NCBI GenBank assembly: GCA_948468275.1
Contig: CAOKHI010000014.1
Coordinates: forward strand, 1 to 38,966
Reading direction: 5' to 3'
Length of the DNA stretch: 38,966 nt
Source: an uncultured Clostridium sp.
GTDB lineage: Bacteria > Bacillota > Clostridia > TANB77 > CAG-508
The position numbers and the translations under genes are program-made. The notes under the pieces are model-generated. The model did not search any database. It saw only the letters and a list, made by a program, of their open reading frames with translations, and had not been told where the DNA came from. This document shows positions 9,204-19,143 of the stretch, in pieces (position 1 is the first letter of the stretch; every line of letters starts with the position of its first letter).

Positions 9204-11111
9204 TTATTTTGAATAATTTCTAATCTCTTCTAAAATCTTATCTATAAATTCATCCACACCAATTTGTCCTATGTCACCTTCTTGTCTTGAGCGAACTCCT
9301 ACTGATTTTTCTTGTAGTTCTTTATCTCCTACTATTAGCATATATGGAATCTTTTGTAATTGTGCTTCACGAATTTTATAACCTGTTTTTTCATTTCTAT
9401 CATCTATTTCTACTCTTATTCTTTGTTTAGCTAATTCTGCTTTTACATAATTTGCATATTCCAAATGTGCATCTGTAATTGGTAAGATTTTTACTTGTAC
9501 AGGTGCAAGCCATGTTGGAAATGCTCCTGCAAAATGTTCTATTAAAATTCCTATAAATCTTTCAATACTTCCAAATATAACCCTATGAAGCATTACTGGT
9601 CTATGCTTTTCTCCGTCTTCTCCTATATATGACAAATCAAATCTTTCTGGCATTTGAAAATCTAATTGTATTGTTCCACATTGCCACTCACGACCTAAAC
9701 AATCTTTTATATGAAAATCTATTTTTGGACCATAGAATGCTCCATCTCCTTCATTTATTTTATATTCAATTTTTTCAGTTTCTAATGCTTTTTTCAATGC
9801 TCCTTCTGCCATAGACCAAACTTCATCTGACCCCATTGAATCTTCTGGTCTTGTTGATAATTCTACTGTATATGTAAATCCAAACATACTATATACTTCA
9901 TTTATTAAGTGTATTAAATTTACAATTTCAGATTCTATTTGCTCTTGTAAACAAAATATATGTGCATCATCTTGTGTAAAGCATCTTACTCTAAACAGTC
10001 CATTTAATTCTCCTGATTTTTCATGTCTATGTACTAGTCCTAGTTCTCCCATTCTTAATGGTAAGTCTTTATATGAATGCATTTTGCTTTTATAAACTAA
10101 CATTCCTCCTGGACAATTCATCGGTTTTAAAGCAAAATCTGTTTCATCTATATTGGTTGTATACATATTTTCTTTATAATGATCCCAATGTCCAGATCTA
10201 TGCCATAATTCTTCATTTAGCATAATTGGTGTTTTTATTTCTTTATATCCATTTTCAACATGTTTCTTTCTCCAAAAATCTTCTAAAGTATTTCTTAAAA
10301 CCATACCTTTTGGTAAGAAAAATGGAAATCCTGGCCCTTCTGGTGCTATCATAAATAATTCTAATTCTTTACCTAATTTTTTATGATCTCTTTTTTTAGC
10401 TTCTTCTATCATTTGTAAATATTCATCTAATTGACTGGCTTTTGGAAAAGATATACCATATATTCTTTGCATAGTATCATTTTCTTGGTTTCCTTTCCAA
10501 TATGCTGCTGATGTAGATAATATCTTTATAGCTTTTATTTTTCCTGTACTCATTAAGTGTGGTCCTGCACAAAGGTCTGTATATTCTCCTTGTTTATAAA
10601 ATGATATTTCTTCATTTTCTGGTAATTCTTCTATTAATTCTATTTTATAATCTTCATTTTGTTCTTTTTCAAATTGTATTGCTTCGTTTCTAGGTAAACT
10701 ATATCTTTGTATTAATTCATCTTCTTTAATGATTTTTTTCATTTCTTCTTCTATTTTATTTAAATCTTCTTGTGAAAATGGTTCTTCTACTTTGAAGTCA
10801 TAATAAAATCCATTTTCAATAGCAGGTCCTATTCCTAATTTTGTATTTGGAAATAGTCTTTTTACTGCTTGAGCCATTATATGTGTTGTAGTATGCCAAT
10901 ATGCTTTTTTTCCAAGTTCATTATCAAATGTTAAAATATTAACTTGTGAATCTTTTTCTAAAACATATCTTAGATCTACTAATTCCCCATCTACTTCTGC
11001 TGATGTAGCAACACGTGCTAGTCCTTCACTAATTTGTTTTGCAAGTTCTAAAACAGAAATTCCACTTTCTACTTCTTTTATAGAACCATCCTTTAATGTA
11101 ATTTTAATCAT
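9204..11111 (-). CDS. thrS: Threonyl-tRNA synthetase
   Basis: Charges tRNA-Thr in the cytoplasm. The 635 residues show the full bacterial architecture: TGS domain (1-60), the editing domain with HTTTHIMAQA and AGPHLMS, the class II catalytic core with MNCPGGM (zinc cysteine), FRVRCFTQDDAHIF and LHRVIFGSIERF, and the anticodon-binding domain ending in GVRSRQEGDIG. Length is normal (about 640). The start ATG has an AAAGGAGG site. The gene has its own promoter and a T-box leader, so it is induced when tRNA-Thr is uncharged. It is separate from the trpS transcript upstream. One CGG occurs across an Asp-Gly codon boundary and needs no frame change. Confidence 0.97.
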   Translation of the reverse strand: MIKITLKDGSIKEVESGISVLELAKQISEGLARVATSAEVDGELVDLRYVLEKDSQVNILTFDNELGKKAYWHTTTHIMAQAVKRLFPNTKLGIGPAIENGFYYDFKVEEPFSQEDLNKIEEEMKKIIKEDELIQRYSLPRNEAIQFEKEQNEDYKIELIEELPENEEISFYKQGEYTDLCAGPHLMSTGKIKAIKILSTSAAYWKGNQENDTMQRIYGISFPKASQLDEYLQMIEEAKKRDHKKLGKELELFMIAPEGPGFPFFLPKGMVLRNTLEDFWRKKHVENGYKEIKTPIMLNEELWHRSGHWDHYKENMYTTNIDETDFALKPMNCPGGMLVYKSKMHSYKDLPLRMGELGLVHRHEKSGELNGLFRVRCFTQDDAHIFCLQEQIESEIVNLIHLINEVYSMFGFTYTVELSTRPEDSMGSDEVWSMAEGALKKALETEKIEYKINEGDGAFYGPKIDFHIKDCLGREWQCGTIQLDFQMPERFDLSYIGEDGEKHRPVMLHRVIFGSIERFIGILIEHFAGAFPTWLAPVQVKILPITDAHLEYANYVKAELAKQRIRVEIDDRNEKTGYKIREAQLQKIPYMLIVGDKELQEKSVGVRSRQEGDIGQIGVDEFIDKILEEIRNYSK

Positions 11112-11143
11112 AAATTTTCCTCCTTTAATTTTTTATACAAATA

Positions 11144-11375
11144 AAAGTCATACCCCTATAAGCCTTTATTTGCTTATAGGGGTATGACTTTTTATCACAC
11201 GGTTCCACCCTAATTTTAACTTAATTTAGATTATAACGTAATCAACGTCTAGTTTTTCTAGAAACATAATGAGCTAGTTTTTCAAATATATTGCTTATAA
11301 CCTACTTCCAGCCAATGATAGGTTAATCTCTATTTTGTAACATATATTTTACTTTTTCTCATCTTGTTTTTTTAT
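11144..11375 (-). promoter_or_regulatory. T-box riboswitch, threonine type
   Basis: On the minus strand the leader carries the hallmark T-box sequence AGGGTGGAACCGTG (11198-11211) and then a long GC-richer terminator hairpin (arms about 11144-11163 and 11171-11192) before thrS. Stem I can be folded from GATGAG near 11365 with the matching CTCATT further down. On the 3' side of its internal loop the sequence GAAAAACTAG places ACT, a threonine codon, as the specifier. It reads the charging state of tRNA-Thr. T-box identity is sure; the exact specifier is inferred. Confidence 0.93.
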
Positions 11376-11387
11376 ATTACATAATTT

Positions 11388-11416
11388 ATTGTAGTTCTTT
11401 TTTATCATCTTGTCAA
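11388..11416 (-). promoter_or_regulatory. Sigma-A promoter of thrS
   Basis: TTGACA (11411-11416) and TACAAT (11388-11393) on the minus strand with a 17-base spacer, just upstream of the T-box leader. Near-consensus. Confidence 0.85.
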
Positions 11417-11454
11417 GATGTTTTTTTAATTTTTGTTTCTACTGCCTATATAAT

Positions 11455-11635
11455 GTTACAGTTCACAGCATATATAATAAAATCCGCTACGGCTAAGTAA
11501 TATATTTTATTTTTTCATTTCGCCCTCCAAGCTCACGGGTATTCCCCCGCCTCAATGGGCTGTCGGGTCTTCATTACAAAATAAAATATATTACTTAGTC
11601 TTCGCTACTTACTGCTATTGTCTGTGAATTGTAAC
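11455..11635. mobile_element. 181-bp MITE-like element, copy 2
   Basis: Same element as at 2959-3139, same orientation, same length. Ends are GTTACAGTTCACAG and CTGTGAATTGTAAC, inverted repeats with one mismatch. Target duplication TATATAAT at 11447-11454 and 11636-11643. Internal 21-base inverted repeat at 11493-11513 and 11578-11598. No coding capacity. It sits between the end of trpS and the thrS promoter; its last base forms the G of the trpS stop codon. The internal hairpin may now end the trpS transcript. It must be moved by a transposase elsewhere. Confidence 0.93.
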
Positions 11636-12628
11636 TATATAATCAGACCGTATCTTTTCATAAACATCTTTTAGAACTGTACTTGCTCTCTTTCTTGCTT
11701 TTTGGGCTCCTTGTTTATATATTTCTTGTAATTTTTCTGGATTTTGTAGTAATTCATTATATTTTTCTTGTATTGGTTCTAATCTTGTAATAACAGCTTG
11801 TGCCACTGCTGTTTTAAAATCCCCATATCCTTTGTTTTCAAATTCTTTTTCTATTTCTTCCATTGTTTTATTTTCTATAATTCCATATATTCCCATTAAA
11901 TTGCTTACACCTGGTTTATTTTGCTTATCATATCTTACACAATTTTCTGAATCTGTTACTGCTTTTTTGAATTTCTTTGTTATCTCTTCTGGTGTATCAG
12001 TTAATAGTATTTTATCCATTGGATCTTGTGCACTTTTGCTCATTTTAGCTGTTGGATTTTGTAATCCCATTATTCGTGCTCCTACTTTTCCTATGTATGC
12101 TTGTGGTATTGCAAATGTGTTCCCATATAATGAATTAAATCTTTGTGCTATATCTCGTGTAATTTCTAAATGCTGTTTTTGGTCTTCTCCTACTGGAACT
12201 AAATCTGCATTGTATACTAATATATCTGCTGCCATTAATACAGGATATGTAAATAATCCACTATTTATATTATCTGCATGTTTTGATGCTTTGTCTTTAA
12301 ACTGTGTCATACGATTAAGTTCTCCTATATATGTATAACAGTTTAATATCCATGATAATTGTGTGTGCTCTGGTATGTGTGATTGAATAAATATTGTATT
12401 TTTTTGTGGATCTAATCCTGCTGCTATATATAGAGCTAATAATCTTAATGTATTGTTTCGTAATTCTTCTGGATTTGTTCTTATTGTTAATGTATGTAAA
12501 TCTGCAATCATATAATAACACTCATATTTATCTTGCATTTCTACCCAATTATTTAATGCACCTAAATAATTTCCTAATGTCAAGCTTCCTGTTGCTTGTA
12601 CTCCACTTAATATAACTTTTTTTTCCAT
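11635..12628 (-). CDS. trpS: Tryptophanyl-tRNA synthetase, needs a +1 shift at CGG near its end
   Basis: Class I synthetase that charges tRNA-Trp. Visible are the HIGH-like region (TGSLTLGNYLGA), the tryptophan pocket region (AADILVYNADLVPVGEDQKQH) and KMSKS in AKMSKSAQDP. In the zero frame the protein runs to 11615 and ends in a foreign tail (RSDYIVTIHRQ) encoded partly by the mobile element. If the C of the in-frame CGG at 11648-11650 is skipped, the protein ends DVYEKIGLII and stops at TAG 11635-11637. This gives 330 residues, the usual length of bacterial TrpRS, and restores the usual C-terminal K-V/I-G motif. The ATG has an AAAGGAGAGG site. It is the last gene of the operon, 26 bases after polC. 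Confidence 0.93.
11648..11650 (-). other. In-frame CGG with required +1 shift (trpS)
   Basis: Read as ATA CGG TCT the protein leaves the family. Read as ATA (C) GGT CTG it gives KIGLII and stop. The next base is T, so the four-base unit is CGGT. Confidence 0.8.
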
Positions 12629-12654
12629 ATAAAAATCCTCTCCTTTTTATTAAG

Positions 12655-15600
12655 TTATCCAAATAAACTCATTTGATTACTTTGTGTCATTCCTTGCAAA
12701 CACCCTGCATTTGTTAACATTTCTATTACAGATTTACCAGCTTTTGAACGAATTCTTAAATCATCAATAGACATGAATTTTCCATCTTTTCTTGCATCTA
12801 CTATACTTTGTGCTGCAACTTCTCCTAATCCTGGTATACTGCTTAGTGGTGGACGTATTCCTTCTGATTCCATTATGAAATTTTTAGAATGTGATGCATA
12901 TAAATCTATTGGAAGAAACCCTAATCCTCTTTCATACATTTCTAAAACTATTTCTAAGTCATCATACATATCCTTTTCTTTGGCTGTTGCTTGATTTCCT
13001 AATAACTCTATTTCTTTCATTTTATTCTTTACTTTTTCTTTTCCATGACACATAATATCACTATCAAATGCTTTTGCCCTTATTGAAAAATATGCTGTAT
13101 AATATGCCTTTGGTACATGAACCTTAAACCATGCAATTCTAACTGCCATTGTAACATATGCTGCTGCATGCGCTTTAGGAAACATATACTTTATCTTTTT
13201 ACATGATGCAATATACCAATCTGGCACTCCATTTTCCCTCATAAGTTGCTCTTGTTCTTCTGATAATCCTTTTCCTTTACGTACAGATTCCATTATTTTA
13301 AAAGATGGTTTTGGTGGTAATCCTTTTTTTATTAAATATATCATAATATCATCTCTTGTACATATAGCTTCATCTAGTTTTATTGTTCCTTCTTGTATTA
13401 AAGTCTGTGCATTGTTAAGCCATACATCAGTTCCATGCGATAATCCAGATATTCTTAATAATTCTTCAAAAGTAGTAGGTTTTGTATCAAGTAACATCCC
13501 TCTTACAAACTTTGTTCCAAATTCTGGTATTCCAAATGATCCTACTTCTGAATGAATTTGTTCTGGAGTTACACCTAAAGCTTTTGTAGAAGAAAATAAA
13601 GACATAGTTTCTTTATCATCTAATGGAATCTTTTGTGGATTTACTCCTGTTATATCTTGTAGCATTCTAATTACTGTAGGATCGTCATGCCCTAATATAT
13701 CAAGTTTTAATAAGTTTTTATCTATTGAATGGTAATCAAAATGTGTTGTTACTATGTCTGATGTAGCATCATCTGCAGGATGTTGTACTGGGCAAAACTC
13801 ATATATTTCTCTTCCTTTTGGAACTACTATAATCCCTCCTGGATGTTGTCCTGTCGTTCTCTTAATTCCTGTACATCCCTTTGCTATTCTTACTGCTTCT
13901 GCATTGTTTATTGGTATTCCATGTTCTTCATAATATTTTTTTACATATCCAAAAGCTGTTTTATCTGCTACTGTACCTATAGTTCCTGCTTTAAATGTTG
14001 TTCCTTTTCCAAATATTACTTCTGTATATCTATGTGCTTTTGCTTGGTAATCTCCTGAAAAGTTTAAGTCTATATCTGGTTCTTTATCTCCATCAAACCC
14101 TAAGAAAGTTTCAAATGGTATATCCATTCCATCTTTATCTAATTTCGCACCACATTTTGGACATTCTTTGTCTGGTAAATCAAAACCATTCTTATATCCA
14201 TAATCTGTAAAGTCTGAGTATTTACAGTTAGGGCATCTATAGTGTGGTGGTAAAGAATTAACTTCTGTTATTCCTGTCATATTTGCTACAAATGATGAAC
14301 CAACAGACCCTCTTGAACCAACTAAATATCCATCTTCATTAGATTTCCAAACTAGTTTTTGTGCTATTATGTACATAACTGAAAATCCATTTTTTATTAT
14401 AGATTGCAATTCTTTGTCTAGTCTTTGTTTTACTACATCTGGTAATTCATCTCCATACAATTCTTTTGCTTTTTTTGTTGCTATTTCTTCTATTTGCTCT
14501 TCACACCCTTCAAGGTGTGGTGGACATTTTTCAGGAGAAATAGGACTTATTTGTTCACACATGTCTGCTATATTATTTGTATTTGTTACAACTACTTCAT
14601 ATGCCTTATCTAGACCTAGATATGTAAATTCTTCTATCATTTCATTAGTAGTTCTTAAATATAATGGTGCTTGTTCATCAGCATCATCATAGCCTTGACC
14701 TGCCATTAATATTCTTCTATATATTTCATCTTGTGGATCCATAAAGTGAACATCACATGTTGCTACAACAAGTTTTCCTAGTTTTTCTCCTAAATTAACT
14801 ATTTTCTTATTTATATCTTTTAGTGCTTCTTCATCTGGAACTGTTCCATTTCTTATCATAAATTTATTATTTCCAATTGGCTGTATTTCTAAGTAATCAT
14901 AATCTTTTGCAATAGCTTCTATTTCATCATCAGATTTTCCTGCAACTATTGCTCTATATAGCTCTCCTGCTTCACATGCACTACCAAGTATTAGTCCTTC
15001 TGAATATTGTTTATATATGGACTTTAATATTCTAGGTCTTTTATAAAAATAATCTAAATGTGAAAAAGACACTAGTTTATACAAATTCTTTAATCCTACA
15101 TAATTTTTAGCAAGTATTATTGCATGATAGCTAGGTAATTTTTTAAAGTCTGCATTTCCTTCTTCTATTTTATCTATATCATCAATTAATTTTGCTCCTT
15201 TTTCTTTTACCATATCTAGCATTACTTTAAATACCTTAGTTAATGTCATAACATCATCTAATGCTCTATGTGCTACATCTACTTTAATACCTAATTTTTC
15301 TGCTATTATTCCTAATTTATATTTTTTATAATCTGGAAATAAATCTTTTGCAAGTCTTAATGTGTCTATATAAGTATTTTCTAATTTGTATCCTATTTTT
15401 TCTGCATTATATTTTATAAATCCTACATCAAAATCAGCATTATGTGCAACTATTACTGAATCTCCTATAAAGTCTAAAAATTTTGGTAAAATATTTTCTA
15501 TTGTATCTGCATCTTTTACCATATCATCTGTAATATTTGTTACTTTAACTACCTCATAAGGTATTGGTTTTTCTGGATTTACAAAGCACTCAAATTCCTC

Positions 15601-16995
15601 TACTATTTCGCCATTTTTATATTTTACTGCTCCTAATTCAGTTATTTTTTCTGTTCTAAAAGATAGGCCTGTGGTTTCTATATCTAATACACAATATTGT
15701 GTGTCTATATCTTGACCTTTTGGAAATGATACAGATGGTGTTTTATCTGGTACTAAATATGCTTCTACTCCATAAATAACCTTCATATCAGGATTATCTC
15801 TTCCTAATAATTTATGTGCTTCTGGAAATGCTTGTACTACACCATGGTCTGTTATAGCAATAGATTTCCATCCCCATTTCATAGCTCTTTTTATTAAATC
15901 TGCTGCAGATGTCATTCCATCCATTTGGCTCATTTGTGTGTGCATATGTAATTCTACCCTTTTATTTTCTGCTAAATCTTGTCTTATTGCTTTTTTCTTT
16001 CCAGGTGTTTCTACTATTACATTAGCAATAACACCAATCTCTTTTGCAAATGGATCAAATTGTGCTGTTCCTGAAATCTTCACACCTTTTGATGTTTTAA
16101 TCCTATCTAAAACTTTTTTTGCTTTTTCTGCTTCTACAAAAGATTTACAAGTTATTGTACTAGTACCATCATATACATCAAACATTACTAAAAATTTTCC
16201 ACTTTTTAATTCTCGTGCATCTGTGTTTATTACTTCTCCTTCTAATGCTATTTTTCCACTATCAATAGATATATCTTCTACTTTTACAACTTGCTCTTTT
16301 ATGTTTGCATTTCTTCCTAAAATTATAGGAGTTTGTTCTTCTTGTTGTTGTTTTTCTACTTGTGGACTTTCTACAGATGTTGTTTCTTGTTTTACTATTT
16401 TTTCTTCTTGCATTTGTTCTTCTTCTGATGATAAAATTGCTTCTTGTGTTGCTTGCTCTATTGCAAATTTTTCTGCCATTTTAGATTTTTCTTCAAACTG
16501 TTTTACAGCTTCATCTTCTATCTTTTCTATATATTTTACTTTATAATTTTTATTATATAAACTTTTTAAAGTTTTTTCTAATATTATATCAAATCCTCTA
16601 GCATTTAAAAAATCTGCTCCTAAAACAGGTAAAATAACATTTACATTATTATCGTGAAGTTCTATTTTGCTATTTTTTAGAAGGATTTTTGTAAGAGGAT
16701 ACCTATTTGCCATATATTCTACTATACTATTCCACATGCCATCCAATTTAGGTAAATCTACATTTTCTTCATATTTCATAGCAATTTCTACATTTTCTAA
16801 TGTAAATCGTTTTTTCAAATATTTTTCAAAACTTACCAAATTTTTAAGTTCAATATATTCATTTGCAATTAAATCTATTTCTATCATATTAGTTTTCTTA
16901 AAAAGATTTATCTTCTCTATTTTGCATTTTAAAATGCTACTATTATTCTCAAAATCACAAAATATATCTACTACTGTTTTTAATACTTCTGCCAT
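12655..16995 (-). CDS. polC: DNA polymerase III alpha subunit, PolC type
   Basis: The replicative polymerase of low-GC Gram-positives. The 1446 residues match the usual 1430-1450. Domains in order: N-terminal region (1-200) with an acidic, glutamine-rich linker; OB fold (about 225-330); PHP domain starting at RVELHMHTQMSQMDG; the inserted 3'-5' exonuclease (CVLDIETTGLSF) splitting the PHP domain; polymerase core with SRGSVGSSFVANMTGI, a zinc finger with CPNC and CPKC, the catalytic aspartates in EPDIDLNFSGDYQ; and a C-terminal helix-hairpin-helix region. The ATG has GGAGG six bases upstream. It sits between rseP and trpS in the operon. No in-frame CGG occurs in its 1446 codons, a useful negative control. 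Confidence 0.98.
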   Translation of the reverse strand: MAEVLKTVVDIFCDFENNSSILKCKIEKINLFKKTNMIEIDLIANEYIELKNLVSFEKYLKKRFTLENVEIAMKYEENVDLPKLDGMWNSIVEYMANRYPLTKILLKNSKIELHDNNVNVILPVLGADFLNARGFDIILEKTLKSLYNKNYKVKYIEKIEDEAVKQFEEKSKMAEKFAIEQATQEAILSSEEEQMQEEKIVKQETTSVESPQVEKQQQEEQTPIILGRNANIKEQVVKVEDISIDSGKIALEGEVINTDARELKSGKFLVMFDVYDGTSTITCKSFVEAEKAKKVLDRIKTSKGVKISGTAQFDPFAKEIGVIANVIVETPGKKKAIRQDLAENKRVELHMHTQMSQMDGMTSAADLIKRAMKWGWKSIAITDHGVVQAFPEAHKLLGRDNPDMKVIYGVEAYLVPDKTPSVSFPKGQDIDTQYCVLDIETTGLSFRTEKITELGAVKYKNGEIVEEFECFVNPEKPIPYEVVKVTNITDDMVKDADTIENILPKFLDFIGDSVIVAHNADFDVGFIKYNAEKIGYKLENTYIDTLRLAKDLFPDYKKYKLGIIAEKLGIKVDVAHRALDDVMTLTKVFKVMLDMVKEKGAKLIDDIDKIEEGNADFKKLPSYHAIILAKNYVGLKNLYKLVSFSHLDYFYKRPRILKSIYKQYSEGLILGSACEAGELYRAIVAGKSDDEIEAIAKDYDYLEIQPIGNNKFMIRNGTVPDEEALKDINKKIVNLGEKLGKLVVATCDVHFMDPQDEIYRRILMAGQGYDDADEQAPLYLRTTNEMIEEFTYLGLDKAYEVVVTNTNNIADMCEQISPISPEKCPPHLEGCEEQIEEIATKKAKELYGDELPDVVKQRLDKELQSIIKNGFSVMYIIAQKLVWKSNEDGYLVGSRGSVGSSFVANMTGITEVNSLPPHYRCPNCKYSDFTDYGYKNGFDLPDKECPKCGAKLDKDGMDIPFETFLGFDGDKEPDIDLNFSGDYQAKAHRYTEVIFGKGTTFKAGTIGTVADKTAFGYVKKYYEEHGIPINNAEAVRIAKGCTGIKRTTGQHPGGIIVVPKGREIYEFCPVQHPADDATSDIVTTHFDYHSIDKNLLKLDILGHDDPTVIRMLQDITGVNPQKIPLDDKETMSLFSSTKALGVTPEQIHSEVGSFGIPEFGTKFVRGMLLDTKPTTFEELLRISGLSHGTDVWLNNAQTLIQEGTIKLDEAICTRDDIMIYLIKKGLPPKPSFKIMESVRKGKGLSEEQEQLMRENGVPDWYIASCKKIKYMFPKAHAAAYVTMAVRIAWFKVHVPKAYYTAYFSIRAKAFDSDIMCHGKEKVKNKMKEIELLGNQATAKEKDMYDDLEIVLEMYERGLGFLPIDLYASHSKNFIMESEGIRPPLSSIPGLGEVAAQSIVDARKDGKFMSIDDLRIRSKAGKSVIEMLTNAGCLQGMTQSNQMSLFG

Positions 16996-17041
16996 TATAT
17001 GCCTCCGATTTCTAAAGTACTATAAATGAATATTTTTTATA

Positions 17042-18310
17042 TTAAAATATTCTAAGAACATCATTATAAGTTACAAAAAGCGACATTCCTATTAGTAGTG
17101 CAAATCCTGCCATTTGGATTGCTATTTCTGTGTTTTCTTTTAATGGTTTTCTTCGTATCCATTCTATTAGTAATAATACTATTTTCCCTCCATCTAATGG
17201 TGGAAATGGAAGTAGATTTGTTACTCCTAAAGATAACGAAATTAGTGCAAGAATATATATGAAATCTTCTATTCCTTTTGTTTTTGCAACAACTCCAGAT
17301 ATTCCAACAGGTCCCATTAATTGATTTGCTGATACTTTTCCTGTAAATAACATCTTAATATTATCTATTATAGAAACTGTAAAATCTGCTGTTTCCCAAA
17401 ATCCATAATAAATGTTATTAATAAAATTATTCGGTACTTTTTCAAATTGTACTCCTAATAAGTATGTGTATATTATATTAGGTTTAAGTTCTATATTTAT
17501 AATCTCATCTTTTCTTTGTAATGTGAAAACTACATTTTCACTATCACTTTGCTGTATATATTCTACTACTTTATATGGGTTATTCTCTACATCTTTTCCA
17601 TCTATTTTTAATATTACATCATTAACTTGTATACCTTTTTGTTCTGCTATACTTTGTGATTGTATTGCTACTATAGATGTTGTAACATCGCCTGATGTAG
17701 ATGTTCCTAAATATATTCCTGTATCTTTTGATGGTATGGCAGTTGGTTTTACTTTAAATTTTTGTATTTGATTATTTCTTTTTACTTGAACTACTACTTC
17801 ATTTCCATTTGATTTTTCAAGCTGTTTTTCTATATCTTTTTTATTTCGTATTCTTTTACCATTTATTTTATATATTTCATCACCAATTGTTATTCCTGCT
17901 TCATAAGCACCATAGTCTTGTTCTAAATTTTCAATCTTTTGAGATGTGAATCCGCCCATTATTGAAACTAAGCAAAAATATACTATTAATCCAAATACTA
18001 TATTTACAATTCCTCCTGCTGCAACTATTGCTATTCTTTTTGGAATACTTGCCTTACTAAAAGAACCTTCTTTTTCTGAACGTTCTTCCTCTCCTTCCAT
18101 ACTTACAAAACCACCTAAAGGAATAAGGCGAAGAGCATATTTTGTTTCGCCTTTTTTCCATTTTATAATAGTTGGACCAAATCCTATTGCAAATTCATTT
18201 ACTTTTATTTTACAAAGTTTTGCTACAATAAAGTGACCACCTTCATGTATAAATACTAAAAAACCTAATAAAATTATCACTTTAATAATTGTTATTAATA
18301 TACTTATCAA
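17042..18310 (-). CDS. rseP: Site-2 intramembrane zinc metalloprotease
   Basis: Membrane protease of the RseP/RasP (M50) family that cleaves anti-sigma factors and remnant signal peptides. The 422 residues show the active-site HEGGH (residues about 22-26) in the first membrane helix, the GFGP motif, a PDZ region at about 120-200 and a second PDZ-like segment to about 270, and the third zinc ligand in NLLPFPPLDGG near 370. The start is TTG at 18310 with AGGAGG six bases upstream; that site overlaps the last codons of cdsA. Usually dxr precedes it and ispG follows; both are absent here. Confidence 0.95.
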   Translation of the reverse strand: MISILITIIKVIILLGFLVFIHEGGHFIVAKLCKIKVNEFAIGFGPTIIKWKKGETKYALRLIPLGGFVSMEGEEERSEKEGSFSKASIPKRIAIVAAGGIVNIVFGLIVYFCLVSIMGGFTSQKIENLEQDYGAYEAGITIGDEIYKINGKRIRNKKDIEKQLEKSNGNEVVVQVKRNNQIQKFKVKPTAIPSKDTGIYLGTSTSGDVTTSIVAIQSQSIAEQKGIQVNDVILKIDGKDVENNPYKVVEYIQQSDSENVVFTLQRKDEIINIELKPNIIYTYLLGVQFEKVPNNFINNIYYGFWETADFTVSIIDNIKMLFTGKVSANQLMGPVGISGVVAKTKGIEDFIYILALISLSLGVTNLLPFPPLDGGKIVLLLIEWIRRKPLKENTEIAIQMAGFALLIGMSLFVTYNDVLRIF

Positions 18311-18312
18311 AT

Positions 18313-19125
18313 TTATCCTCCTACTAATAAACTAAGTAACATATATGCAAAAGGTGCTATAAAAATTATACTATCTATTCTATCTAGCATTCCTCCATGC
18401 CCTGGTATTAAATTGCTAAAATCTTTTATTTCTACATATCTTTTTATACTTGATGCTGCAAAATCTCCGATTTGACCTATTATACTTAAAACAGCAGAAA
18501 TTAATGTAATATATATGTATGATATATTCAAATTAAAGTATGTATTACATATGTAAGTGTAAATAAGTATTATTACTATTGCTCCAATAGTTCCGCCTAT
18601 ACATCCTTCTATTGTTTTGTTTGGACTTATTTTGCTAAATTTATGTTTACCCAAAGTTTTTCCAACTATATATGCTACTGTATCTGTTCCCCAAGCAGCA
18701 AGTATAATATACCATACAAAAATCTTTCCATTTTCCATACCATTAATTAGTGGTATAAACATTATAAATAGTGGTATATAGCATATTCCAAAAAAAGTTA
18801 TAGCAATGTCTTTTACATTTATTTTCATATCAGTTAATATTACATGTAAAAACAATAGTGTTATGCCAGATGGTATTAGTATGCTAACTATAGTAATTGC
18901 ATGTTCTAATGGAAATACATGTATAAAAGCAATTAATGCTGCTGCTATATATCCAATCCAAATAATTGGTCTTGCTTTAGATTTAAAAGCATTAAAATAC
19001 TCATGCAAACTCATAGCTGCAATTACCGCAAATGCTACATCTACTATATATTTATTTCCAAAAACCAATATTATTACTACAAGTGGAAATCCAAGTAGTG
19101 CAGATGTTATTCTCTTAATATCCAT
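18313..19125 (-). CDS. cdsA: Phosphatidate cytidylyltransferase
   Basis: Integral membrane enzyme that converts phosphatidic acid and CTP to CDP-diacylglycerol, the precursor of anionic phospholipids. The 270 residues contain about eight membrane helices and the family signature near the C-terminus, KDFSNLIPGHGGMLDRIDS, including the metal-binding aspartates, and the upstream conserved DTVAYIVGKTLGKHKFSKIS region. Length is normal. The ATG has an AAAGG site. It follows uppS by 18 bases and stops two bases before the rseP start. Confidence 0.96.
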   Translation of the reverse strand: MDIKRITSALLGFPLVVIILVFGNKYIVDVAFAVIAAMSLHEYFNAFKSKARPIIWIGYIAAALIAFIHVFPLEHAITIVSILIPSGITLLFLHVILTDMKINVKDIAITFFGICYIPLFIMFIPLINGMENGKIFVWYIILAAWGTDTVAYIVGKTLGKHKFSKISPNKTIEGCIGGTIGAIVIILIYTYICNTYFNLNISYIYITLISAVLSIIGQIGDFAASSIKRYVEIKDFSNLIPGHGGMLDRIDSIIFIAPFAYMLLSLLVGG

Positions 19126-19143
19126 ATAAACTACCTTTCAATA

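Noticed and set aside
11615..11634. TrpRS ending in the repeat-derived tail VTIHRQ
   Set aside because: The +1 reading gives the family's usual end and length, so the tail is probably a zero-frame artefact.
13780..14210. Plus-strand open frames across polC, clpC, rseP and similar long genes
   Set aside because: They are antisense shadows of strongly conserved genes, rich in Phe/Leu/Ser/Ile from A+T bias, without ribosome sites.
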